Below are positions 55,590-62,900 of a stretch of DNA of 64,000 nt, piece after piece. Positions within the stretch are counted from its first letter, which is position 1. Each line of letters opens with the position of its first letter. Source of the DNA: Streptomyces olivoverticillatus (GTDB lineage: Bacteria > Actinomycetota > Actinomycetes > Streptomycetales > Streptomycetaceae); NCBI RefSeq assembly GCF_014203555.1, contig NZ_JACHJH010000004.1, forward strand, positions 62,001 through 126,000, in the 5' to 3' direction. Both the position numbers and the translations under genes were made by a program. A model generated the notes under the pieces. It saw nothing but the letters and a program-made list of their open reading frames with translations. It had not been told where the DNA came from and did no database searches.

Positions 55590-55690
55590 CCCGGCAGCCC
55601 CTCACCCTTTCCCGCGCCCCCACGGTACGCCCCAACTCCCGTCCCCCACGCCCGCATCCTCACTGCCCCCACACCCCCCTCACACGACAA
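55590..55690. other. Strand-asymmetric C-rich tract (G-rich on the minus strand)
   Basis: In 55621-55680 I count 37 C and 7 G on the plus strand, a strong skew for a genome with balanced GC skew locally. The minus strand has repeated runs of G (GGGGGG, GGGGG, GGGG) able to form G-quadruplexes. It lies upstream of the small zinc-ribbon gene and of tRNA-Gly(CCC), in about 250 bp without other genes. Confidence 0.7.
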
Positions 55691-55770
55691 GAAGGCCACC
55701 ACGGCAAGTGCACCGGGGGCCTTCGATGGGGTAGAGTGTGCGACGATGCGAGGCCCCGAGGGGCCTTCGC

Positions 55771-55841
55771 GCGGGCGTAGTTTAATGGTAGAACATGAGC
55801 TTCCCAAGCTCAGAGCGCGAGTTCGATTCTCGTCGCCCGCT
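55771..55841 (+). tRNA. tRNA-Gly (CCC)
   Basis: A 71-nt cloverleaf: acceptor GCGGGCG/CGCCCGC, D-arm GTTTAATGGTAGAAC, anticodon arm TGAGC-TTCCCAA-GCTCA with CCC at 55803-55805, and T-arm GAGTTCGATTCTC. CCA is not encoded. A TAGAGT -10-like hexamer lies at 55732-55737, and a processed leader hairpin precedes the gene. Confidence 0.97.
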
Positions 55842-55849
55842 CTTTATGG

Positions 55850-55880
55850 AAACCCCAGGTCGGATGACCTGGGGTTTTTT
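55850..55880 (+). terminator. Rho-independent terminator of tRNA-Gly(CCC)
   Basis: AAACCCCAGGTC (55850-55861) pairs with GACCTGGGGTTT (55866-55877) around GGAT, followed by a T-run. A textbook terminator, 9 bp after the tRNA. Confidence 0.93.
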
Positions 55881-55899
55881 GTTGCCCAGACCTGTTTCG

Positions 55900-56073
55900 T
55901 CAGCCACCGAGGACGACGTACGTGATCGCCGAGTACAGCGCGACGAAGGCCCAGACGAAGCAGTTGAGGCCCATGACGACGGCGCAGCCGAGGTGGAAGA
56001 GGGAGCCGAGCAGCACACCGGTCGCGGCCAGCGCTTCGGTCAGGTGCAGGGCGGTGGCGGGGGCGAGGGCCAT
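55900..56073 (-). CDS. Small two-helix membrane protein, 57 aa
   Basis: Reading MALAPATALHLTEALAATGV..., a hydrophobic peptide with helices around 12-33 and 36-55 and a short hairpin. It begins inside the 3' end of the preceding hypothetical gene (overlap 34 bp) and ends 20 bp before the tRNA terminator, so the two hypotheticals would be co-translated. No family is recognised. Being short, its reality rests on the strong hydrophobic pattern and arrangement. Confidence 0.45.
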   Translation of the reverse strand: MALAPATALHLTEALAATGVLLGSLFHLGCAVVMGLNCFVWAFVALYSAITYVVLGG

Positions 56074-56645
56074 CGGCCGATCCGGTGCGGGCGGGAGAGG
56101 AACACGGCCTCGGGCGCGTGCGACCCGCGTTCCCCCGCCGTCTGCGCGATGACGAACTGCACGCGCACGTCCTCACCGGTCCCGGCCGGGGTCCGCGCCC
56201 GCTCGGTCGCGTAGCGCAGCAGCAGGAGGCAGCCGGTCGAGTGCGGGGTTGCCGGGTCCGAGCAGGTGAGGTCGCCCTTGGCCAGCGTGGTGGCCAGGTC
56301 GAAGAGCTGTTTGTGGTGACGCCGGTCGGGGTTCCACAGGACGTTCCACCAGCGCCGCTCGAACACGGGCGTCACCTCGCGCCACGGCCCGTGCTCCCCG
56401 CCGGGCGAGACCCTGCGGACCAGCAGGTGGTAGTCGTGGGTGCCCGGCACGGGCGCGAAGAAGTGATACCGCGGCACGAGACCGAGCAGGTCGTAGCGGC
56501 CCTGCCACGCCGCCACCCGGCCCCGGACCGGCGCCAGTTGGGCGACCGCCGACAGCATCCCTTGATAGCGGAGCCGACGGCTCCGACGGCAGAGGAGCGC
56601 GGGAGCACGCACCAGCGGACGGGACGCACTCCGCACACCTGACAC
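56040..56645 (-). CDS. Conserved hypothetical protein
   Basis: A 201-residue protein, soluble or peripheral. Distinctive run: YDLLGLVPRYHFFAPVPGTHDYHLLVRR, then WREVTPVFERRWWNVLWNP and LLLLRYATERARTPAGTG. The 'FAPxPGTHD' motif occurs in uncharacterised proteins. The start is uncertain: GTG at 56645 has no clear ribosome site, and an ATG at 56558 would give 172 residues. The gene overlaps the small membrane ORF by 34 bp. The C-terminal SPPPPPCT looks low-complexity. Confidence 0.6.
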   Translation of the reverse strand: MSGVRSASRPLVRAPALLCRRSRRLRYQGMLSAVAQLAPVRGRVAAWQGRYDLLGLVPRYHFFAPVPGTHDYHLLVRRVSPGGEHGPWREVTPVFERRWWNVLWNPDRRHHKQLFDLATTLAKGDLTCSDPATPHSTGCLLLLRYATERARTPAGTGEDVRVQFVIAQTAGERGSHAPEAVFLSRPHRIGRWPSPPPPPCT

Positions 56646-56692
56646 GGGCTGCCGTATAGCTGGTCATTGCGTGAATGTACGAGGCTCGTGCA

Positions 56693-56917
56693 TCAGGTTT
56701 GACGAAGGGGACGCTGCCCACGGCGGTGTCGGAAGTGCCTGCGGCAATGGATGCCAATTCCGGTCGCGGGCGTGGGCTCGAAGCGGGCGTGGGTGACCAG
56801 GGTGACCCGGTGCCCGGCCCGTTCCAGGGTGTACCGGCCCGGCATTTGTATCCCCTTGAGCCCGCCTGGACACCCGCTGATCTGAAATTTCGATAAGTTG
56901 CCCTGCCGAACGATCAA
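56693..56917 (-). pseudogene. Relic resembling the N-terminus of a macrolide-type glycosyltransferase
   Basis: Within a 74-residue frame, residues 31-56 (56750-56827) read LERAGHRVTLVTHARFEPTP, very like the second helix/strand of GT1 UDP-sugar transferases (RAGHxVTLxTHxxF). The flanks before and after match nothing and no catalytic domain follows. It is probably a decayed fragment, though a chance match is possible. Confidence 0.4.
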
Positions 56918-56950
56918 CGACGGACGTCAGATCCCGATGCGGAGTACGAC

Positions 56951-57898
56951 ATGAGCACTTATCCGGGCAGCACCGGCGGGCCGGCCGGCTGGGCGGCCTC
57001 GGGGGCGACCGGCCCCAACGGCTCCTACCGGAACCAGACACTGAAGTACCAGCCGGTCGAGCTGAGCTTCGACGAGTCGGTGACCCTCCGGACCGTCTTC
57101 GGCCACTGGTGCACCGCCGCCTTCGCCGCAACCGCGGTCTGGCTGGCCTGTGGGCTGTTCGGACTGCTGACGAACGGTTTCGACTTCGACGCCGTCGGCC
57201 CCAGCTTCACCGTCGGCGGCATCCTGGGCTTCATCGTCTTCTGGTTGATCCTGCTGTTCGCATCCTTCACCGAGCCCGTCTCGGAGTGGCGAACGCTGCT
57301 GGAGGACAAGGCCCAGGCGTCCCCGTCCGCCTACGCCGCGATCTACGGCGCGCTGGCCCGCCGGCGCATCCCGGTGTCCGCCGTGCCGTCCCGGATACGC
57401 AGCGATGTCCTGCAGCCGGAGGCGGTCAGCAACCGTCTGGTCATCAGCAGCGGCCGGTACGTGGCTTACGTCTCCGTATTCGAGTACGGCACCAGCCTCT
57501 ACCTGGGCTGGACGATGTGGCGTATCCGCCCCGGAGCGGTGATCATCGGCACGTACCTCAAGGACCTCCTCGGCGGAATGCTCGGCCGCACCGGCAACGT
57601 CAACCAGATGCTGCGCACCGAGCGACCGCGCGCGATGCGGGAGGCAGTGCACTCGGCGGTCCGGGAAGGCGTGGAGATCGCGGTGCAAGGCGTCGAGGTG
57701 CCCATCGCGTCGACCTTCGGGCAGGATCTGCCCATCGTGTCCGCGGCAGGGCAAGGGCCGGCAGCGGCCGGCCCACCGAACCCGCCTGCGCCGCCGGCCA
57801 TGCCCGTCGTACCGCCCGGACAGTCCGCGCCGCCCGCGGCGCCCGCGGCGCCCGGCAGCCCCGACGGCAACAGCCCCGCCTCCTCCTGGAACCGCTGA
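56951..57898 (+). CDS. Two-TM membrane protein with Pro/Ala-rich C-terminus
   Basis: A 315-residue protein. TM helices lie at about 54-74 (CTAAFAATAVWLACGLFGLLT region) and 86-106 (GGILGFIVFWLILLFASF). The following ~150 residues are soluble (AAIYGALARRRIPVSAVPSR, VSNRLVISSGRYVAYVSVFEYGTSLYLGWTMWRI), probably cytosolic. A Pro/Ala-rich tail follows. It ends 5 bp before the ATPase gene and is thus its likely partner, for example a membrane platform. No known family is recognised. GCGGAGT precedes the ATG. Confidence 0.75.
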   Translation: MSTYPGSTGGPAGWAASGATGPNGSYRNQTLKYQPVELSFDESVTLRTVFGHWCTAAFAATAVWLACGLFGLLTNGFDFDAVGPSFTVGGILGFIVFWLILLFASFTEPVSEWRTLLEDKAQASPSAYAAIYGALARRRIPVSAVPSRIRSDVLQPEAVSNRLVISSGRYVAYVSVFEYGTSLYLGWTMWRIRPGAVIIGTYLKDLLGGMLGRTGNVNQMLRTERPRAMREAVHSAVREGVEIAVQGVEVPIASTFGQDLPIVSAAGQGPAAAGPPNPPAPPAMPVVPPGQSAPPAAPAAPGSPDGNSPASSWNR

Positions 57899-57903
57899 CC
57901 GGC

Positions 57904-60723
57904 ATGGATCAGCAGACCGTCCGGCCGGCCCCGCCGGGTGTCCTGACCGTCGGTGACGGGACGGCCGTGTGGGCCTGGGCGGCCGTCCGTATCGAGGCCG
58001 CGGCCGACCTCACCGAGACCAGGGAGTACGCGGACCTCCCCGAGGACGAGCGCCGGATCAAGGCGGTCGCCGCGGAGACGGCCTGGCTGGCGGGCCAGTG
58101 GGACACCGGCCACGACGCCCGCATCGAGCTGCGCTACCTGACGGACCCGGCTGAGCGGCGCATCTCGTGTGCGCTGCTCGCCCGGGTCCGTGCCGGCAGC
58201 CAGGACTCCGCCGTGACAGCTGCGCTCGCCCTCCGCGACCGGCTGGGACAGCTGCCGCACCATGTGCACAGCGCTCCGGTCGAGGACAGCGCCGAAGTGG
58301 CGCGGTGGCTCACGCCGTTCACTCCCGATCCGGCGGGTCTGGCCGAGATCCGCAAGCGCTATCGGACAGGCCTGCCCAACCGGCCCGACGCGGGCGTGCA
58401 CTACTACCTCGCCCCACAGCCGTTCACCGCAGCAGCGCCTCCGTGGGACGCCCTGTGGCAGGCGTTCACCACGCACCCGCACCCGCTCATGCTCACGGTC
58501 GGCCTCGAACCGTACCGGCTGCCGGACGACCTCGGGCCGCTGCTGCACCGCATCGCCACCCACTACGGGCGGCTGGCGGCGCCGGGTCAGATGCCGGAAG
58601 GTCTGTGGTCCCCCGGCACCCAACTCGCCCCGGATGCCTTCGCCGTCGACGCCGCCAAGGTGTACACGGACGCCACCCGCCGCTACACCGACCGCGCCTT
58701 CCGCATACGGATCGCGCTCGCTTCCCCCGGCCCGCTCCCCGAAGCCCTTGCCGAGCTGGTCGGCGCCACGGTCTCCCCCCAGGAGCGGGCCGCCCAGGGG
58801 ACCGCGTTGACCGGGACATTCACCGGCCCCGCCTACGTCACCGTACGACCGGCGCCACCGGAGCTGGCCGCGGCGTGGACGGGAATCACGACGCTGGAGC
58901 ATGCGCGCTGGGGCGGCGACCAGCGCTGGCAGCTGCCCGAACCCCTGTCCCCGCCGCTGCGGCTGCTGTCCGAACTGGTCGACGCCCGTGAAGCCGGCGC
59001 CGCACTGCGGCTGCCGCTCGCCGTCCACGGCCATATGCCGGGCTTTCCCGTACGCAGGCCCGACATGGCGCTGGAGACCGACTACCGGCCCGACGGCCCG
59101 GCAATCGAACTCGGCCGGCAGCTGGTGCACGGCGCCCCCGCCGGCCCGCTGGGAATCGGCCTCGGCTCCCTCACCCGGCACGCCCTGTTCGTCGGCACGA
59201 CCGGCTCGGGCAAGACGAACACCACCCTGGCCTTCTGCCAGCAGCTCTGGCGCGACCACAAGGTGCCGTTCCTGGTGCTGGAGCCGGTGAACTCCGAGCT
59301 CGACGACTATCGCTGGCTGGCCACCCGCCCCGGCTTCGAGGACCTGCTCGTCCTCACCGTCGGCGACGAGACCACGGCACCGTTCCGGCTGAACCCCTTC
59401 GAGGTGCCGCCCGGGGTCCGGATCAGCACCCACACGGCCGGGCTGCTTGCCTGCTTCGACGCGGCATTCGGCCTCTGGGACCCGCTGCCGGCCATCTACA
59501 ACCGGGCACTGCGCAACACGTACGCGCGCAAGGGCATCGTCCCCACCGACGTCTCCACGCCCGCGCATGCCGGGTCCTGGCCCACGCTCCGCGACTTCAT
59601 CACCGAGATGCGCAAGGAGTGCGAACAGCTCGGCTACTCCGGAGAAGTCCGGGACAACATCATCGCCGCGTCCCGGCTGCGCGCGGAATCGCTCGCGGAG
59701 GGCGCCTGCGGCAGCACGCTCGACTGCGCACGCTCGTACCCCGTGGAGGAGCTGCTCAGCCGCCCGGTCGTCATCGAGCTGGCGGGCGTCGGTGACAACG
59801 AGAAGGAGCAGTCCCTCGTGACCGCTCTGATCCTGCAAACGATGACGGAGCACTACAAGGCGACCCGGCGGGGCGACGGCCTCTCCCACGTCACCGTCAT
59901 CGAGGAGGCCCACCGGCTGCTCGGGCGCCCCGTCGCCTCCGGCGGCGACAGCAAGGAGGGCAACGCGCAGGCCCGCGCGGCACAGGCGTTCGCCAACACG
60001 CTGGCCGAGAACCGTAAGTACGGGGAGGGCCTGGTGATCGTCGAGCAGGTCCCGGAGAAGCTCATCGAGGACGCGTACAAGAACACCAACCTCAAGGTCA
60101 TGCACCGGCTTCCGTCCGCGTCCGACCGCGAGCTCATCGGGGGCACGATGCGCTTCGCTCCGGACCAGGAGCGGTACGCGTCGTCCCTGGAGCCGTTCCA
60201 GGCCTTCGCGCACCACGATGGGATCGACCGGCCGGCCCTGATCCGGGTGCCGAACGTACGGGCCGAGGCGGCGGCGGAGACCGGGGTGGCCCGGGCGCCG
60301 CTCGCCGGCAACGCGGAACTGGCCGACCGGTTCCGCGCCTTCGCCGAGGCGACACCGGACGTGGACGCGGCTCTTGCCCCCTTCCCGGACTGCGAGGGCT
60401 GCCGCCACCGCTGTACGTTCCGCTCGCGGGCGGCGACCGCGGTGTGGCCGGAGCACGGGGAGGAGCTGAAGAAGAAGGTCGTCGACTATCCCAGGACATC
60501 GGCTGCCCAGGCCGAGTGGTGGTCCCGCACGGCGGATTGGGTGGCGGGGATCGCCGACACGGTCGCCCCACCGGGTGCCGCCCCGGAAGCGGTCGAGGAC
60601 TACCGCGCCTGCGTCTTCATCCACGTGGCCCAAGCGGCGTGGAAACGGAAGACGCTGCCCTGGGTGCGCCTGTACCGCAGCCATGCGGTGCGGGGCCGAG
60701 GCGGAACGAAAGCCGATTCATGA
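57904..60723 (+). CDS. HerA/VirB4-like ATPase with cysteine cluster
   Basis: A 939-residue ATPase. Residues 1-~330 form a substrate-like N-terminal domain, not matched to a known family. The P-loop FVGTTGSGKTNTTLAF has Walker A at about 431-438; Walker B is VTVIEEAHRLLG at 663-670. Motif pieces VIVEQVPEKLIEDAYKNTNLK and LPSASDRELIGG belong to HerA-type sensor and arginine regions. A compact CEGCRHRCTF (Cys830, 833, 837) follows, then a C-terminal extension. HerA/VirB4 ATPases pump DNA or protein; the membrane partner upstream suggests a translocation or anti-phage complex. Function not established. Confidence 0.75.
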   Translation: MDQQTVRPAPPGVLTVGDGTAVWAWAAVRIEAAADLTETREYADLPEDERRIKAVAAETAWLAGQWDTGHDARIELRYLTDPAERRISCALLARVRAGSQDSAVTAALALRDRLGQLPHHVHSAPVEDSAEVARWLTPFTPDPAGLAEIRKRYRTGLPNRPDAGVHYYLAPQPFTAAAPPWDALWQAFTTHPHPLMLTVGLEPYRLPDDLGPLLHRIATHYGRLAAPGQMPEGLWSPGTQLAPDAFAVDAAKVYTDATRRYTDRAFRIRIALASPGPLPEALAELVGATVSPQERAAQGTALTGTFTGPAYVTVRPAPPELAAAWTGITTLEHARWGGDQRWQLPEPLSPPLRLLSELVDAREAGAALRLPLAVHGHMPGFPVRRPDMALETDYRPDGPAIELGRQLVHGAPAGPLGIGLGSLTRHALFVGTTGSGKTNTTLAFCQQLWRDHKVPFLVLEPVNSELDDYRWLATRPGFEDLLVLTVGDETTAPFRLNPFEVPPGVRISTHTAGLLACFDAAFGLWDPLPAIYNRALRNTYARKGIVPTDVSTPAHAGSWPTLRDFITEMRKECEQLGYSGEVRDNIIAASRLRAESLAEGACGSTLDCARSYPVEELLSRPVVIELAGVGDNEKEQSLVTALILQTMTEHYKATRRGDGLSHVTVIEEAHRLLGRPVASGGDSKEGNAQARAAQAFANTLAENRKYGEGLVIVEQVPEKLIEDAYKNTNLKVMHRLPSASDRELIGGTMRFAPDQERYASSLEPFQAFAHHDGIDRPALIRVPNVRAEAAAETGVARAPLAGNAELADRFRAFAEATPDVDAALAPFPDCEGCRHRCTFRSRAATAVWPEHGEELKKKVVDYPRTSAAQAEWWSRTADWVAGIADTVAPPGAAPEAVEDYRACVFIHVAQAAWKRKTLPWVRLYRSHAVRGRGGTKADS

Positions 60724-60765
60724 GCGGAGGACGCCGGAACCCGAATTCCCGGCCAAGGAGCTGAC

Positions 60766-61332
60766 GTGGCCGCCTCATTCGAAGCCCTTCACGACAAGCC
60801 CATCGAGTTCGTCGGGCAGGGAACCACCCAAACTGGTCGACTCCTCTGCCTGCTCTCAGGAGACGACTACACGGTTCGTATCGAATGCTCGGGCAGTACC
60901 TTCGAGAGTTCCTCCCCCAGTGCGTTCGGCGCACTGGCAGAGATACGTCTGCGGCTCGAAGATGAAGGGCTGATCCCGGCCCTCGAAGGGGCGCGCCGGG
61001 ATGTATATCCCAGCCGTATGGCATTGGACATGGGCGGTGGGCGGCGCTCCCATCGTTGGCCGGCCGCGGGGAGGCCCTTCACCGTCGTGGGAGAAGCTTC
61101 GGGCATCCAATTCCATCGGGATGCCGAGAGGATGACCGGGTCACCCCGGCCGGTGCCCCCGGTCGTCGATGGGCTGGGTGGCCGGTCTCTCCGGCGTCGC
61201 GGTGCTGGTCGCGGCGCCCCGGCTCGTCCTGTGTTGTTGCCCTCTACCCTTGAGGCCGCGCGCTTGCGAATGGTGAACGGTGGCGAACGGAGCATGCGGT
61301 GGCAGCGGGGGAAGCGAACGGCGAAGAGCTGA
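60766..61332 (+). CDS. DUF-like conserved hypothetical protein
   Basis: A 188-residue frame. Its first ~110 residues look real: RLLCLLSGDDYTVRIECSG, FESSSPSAFGALAEIRLRLE, EGLIPALEGARRDVYPSRMA and LDMGGGRRSHRW, matching a Streptomyces family with 'GARRDVYPSGMxRDMGGGR'. AAGGAG stands 5 nt before the GTG start. The last ~60 residues (arginine-rich RRRGAGRGAPARP) look out-of-frame, and the end overlaps the kinase start by 34 bp, so the real C-terminus may have been lost by a frameshift. Confidence 0.6.
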   Translation: MAASFEALHDKPIEFVGQGTTQTGRLLCLLSGDDYTVRIECSGSTFESSSPSAFGALAEIRLRLEDEGLIPALEGARRDVYPSRMALDMGGGRRSHRWPAAGRPFTVVGEASGIQFHRDAERMTGSPRPVPPVVDGLGGRSLRRRGAGRGAPARPVLLPSTLEAARLRMVNGGERSMRWQRGKRTAKS

Positions 61333-62882
61333 TAGGCAAGGTGCTCGGAGGGCGCTACCGGGTGACCGCCGTGATCGGGCGCGGCGGCATGGGCGTGGTT
61401 GCGCGGGCGGTGGACGAGCTGCTGAACCGCGAGGTCGCCGTCAAGGTCCTGCGGGCCTTCACCGACGCCACCACGCCCGAACTGCTCGACCTGCGGACCC
61501 GGATGCAGCGGGAGGCGCAGGCCGCCGCCCGCATCCGGCACAGCGGCGTGGTCACCGTGCACGACGTGACCGAGGAGCAGGGCCTGCCGGTCATCGTCAT
61601 GGAGCTCGTCGACGGGCCCTCGCTCGACGACGTGCTGGCAGAGCGCGGCATGCTGGAGCCGCATGAGGCCGCGGCGATCGGCGCCAAGTTGATGGACGCG
61701 CTCGACGCCGCGCACCGGGTCGGCGTGCTGCACCGGGACGTCAAGCCGGGAAACGTGCTGCTGGAGCACGGTGGGCGGGTCGTGCTCACCGATTTCGGCA
61801 TCGCCAGCATGGAGGCTTCCGGCGACGAGGCCATGACCAAACTGACCCAGAGCGGTCAACTCGTCGGCTCCCTCGACTATCTGCCGCCGGAGCGCGCACA
61901 GGGCAGGGAGCCCGGTCCCGCGTCGGACATCTGGTCCCTCGGCATGACGCTGTACGCGGCGGTGGAAGGAACGTCACCCTTCCGTCGCACGTCCGTGTGG
62001 TCCACCTTGTCGGCAATCATCACCGAGCCCCTGCCGGCGCCCCGGCGCTCGGGACCGCTCACGCCGGTGCTGCAGGCGCTGATGGCGAAGGAGCCGGAGC
62101 ACCGGCCGACCGCCGACCAGGCGCGCGCAATGCTGGAGCAGGTGGCCGAGGGCAGGGCGCCGGCCCCCGCGCCGCCGGCCCCCGCACCTGAGCCGCCGCA
62201 GGCCGCCGTCACCCCCACGCCGACGCAGGCCACCACCCACGCGCCACCGCCCGGGTTCGGCGCTGCCCCGCCCTTCCACCAGCCTTCCCCGCAACCTCCG
62301 CAGACCGGCTTCCCCCCGCCCGAAGCGCCCGCCCGCCGACGGCGCCGCAGCCGCCCTCTCATCGCAGCGGCCGCCGCCCTCGTCGTGCTGGCCGGAGGCG
62401 GCATCACGTACGCCTTGACCGGAAAGCAGGACGGAACGACCGGCGGCGAGGCGCAGGCGCCGTCCGGGGTCAGCTCCCCGGCGGGCGGCGGACGGCCGGG
62501 CGGAGGCACGACCACCGGCGCGATCCCCCCGTCGTCCGCAAACCCCCACGGAACACCGTCGCGCTCGTCGGCCTCGCCGAAGGGCAAGCCCGGTGCCAGT
62601 GCCACTGCCGTGTCGAAGAGTTGCAACGGCTGGAGCCACCAGGACCCGAAGCCGGGCGCCTACGGCTACCTGACCGGCGACTACCACCTGACGACGGGCC
62701 CGTACGAGTCGTGCCCCGCCGTGACCCGGGCCAAGGCCGGCACCAAGCTCTGGTACCACTGCTCGGTCAACAACGCCTACGGCAACAAGTGGATTTACGT
62801 CCGCATGGAGGGCACGAGCACCTCGGGCTGGATGTCCAGCGACAACCTCACCCGCCAGAGCGGGCAGGCCGTCCACTGTTAG
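61299..62882 (+). CDS. Receptor Ser/Thr protein kinase (PknB-like) with SH3-like external domain
   Basis: A 527-residue membrane kinase. Domain spans ~18-275: IGRGGMGVVARA, Lys in VAVKVLRAF, HRDVKPGNVLL, DFGIASM, GSLDYLPPER. A Pro-rich linker precedes a TM helix at ~352-374. The exterior holds a Ser/Gly/Pro-rich stalk and an ~85-residue domain with four cysteines (SCNGWSHQD, YESCPAVT, LWYHCSVNN, VHC end), like bacterial SH3-type wall-binding modules. It probably senses cell-wall features. It differs from the kinase at 18.2 kb in its external domain. The GTG start follows a purine-rich leader. Confidence 0.88.
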   Translation: MAAGEANGEELIGKVLGGRYRVTAVIGRGGMGVVARAVDELLNREVAVKVLRAFTDATTPELLDLRTRMQREAQAAARIRHSGVVTVHDVTEEQGLPVIVMELVDGPSLDDVLAERGMLEPHEAAAIGAKLMDALDAAHRVGVLHRDVKPGNVLLEHGGRVVLTDFGIASMEASGDEAMTKLTQSGQLVGSLDYLPPERAQGREPGPASDIWSLGMTLYAAVEGTSPFRRTSVWSTLSAIITEPLPAPRRSGPLTPVLQALMAKEPEHRPTADQARAMLEQVAEGRAPAPAPPAPAPEPPQAAVTPTPTQATTHAPPPGFGAAPPFHQPSPQPPQTGFPPPEAPARRRRRSRPLIAAAAALVVLAGGGITYALTGKQDGTTGGEAQAPSGVSSPAGGGRPGGGTTTGAIPPSSANPHGTPSRSSASPKGKPGASATAVSKSCNGWSHQDPKPGAYGYLTGDYHLTTGPYESCPAVTRAKAGTKLWYHCSVNNAYGNKWIYVRMEGTSTSGWMSSDNLTRQSGQAVHC

Positions 62883-62900
62883 CCTCGGCGGCCCCGAGGG

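Noticed and set aside
56675..56896. Plus-strand 73-codon frame before the membrane-protein gene
   Set aside because: No domain or ribosome site; it lies opposite the glycosyltransferase-like relic.
57499..60684. 1,061-codon minus-strand frame opposite the HerA-like ATPase
   Set aside because: The plus strand has Walker motifs and a coupled start; the antisense frame shows no motif and odd composition.
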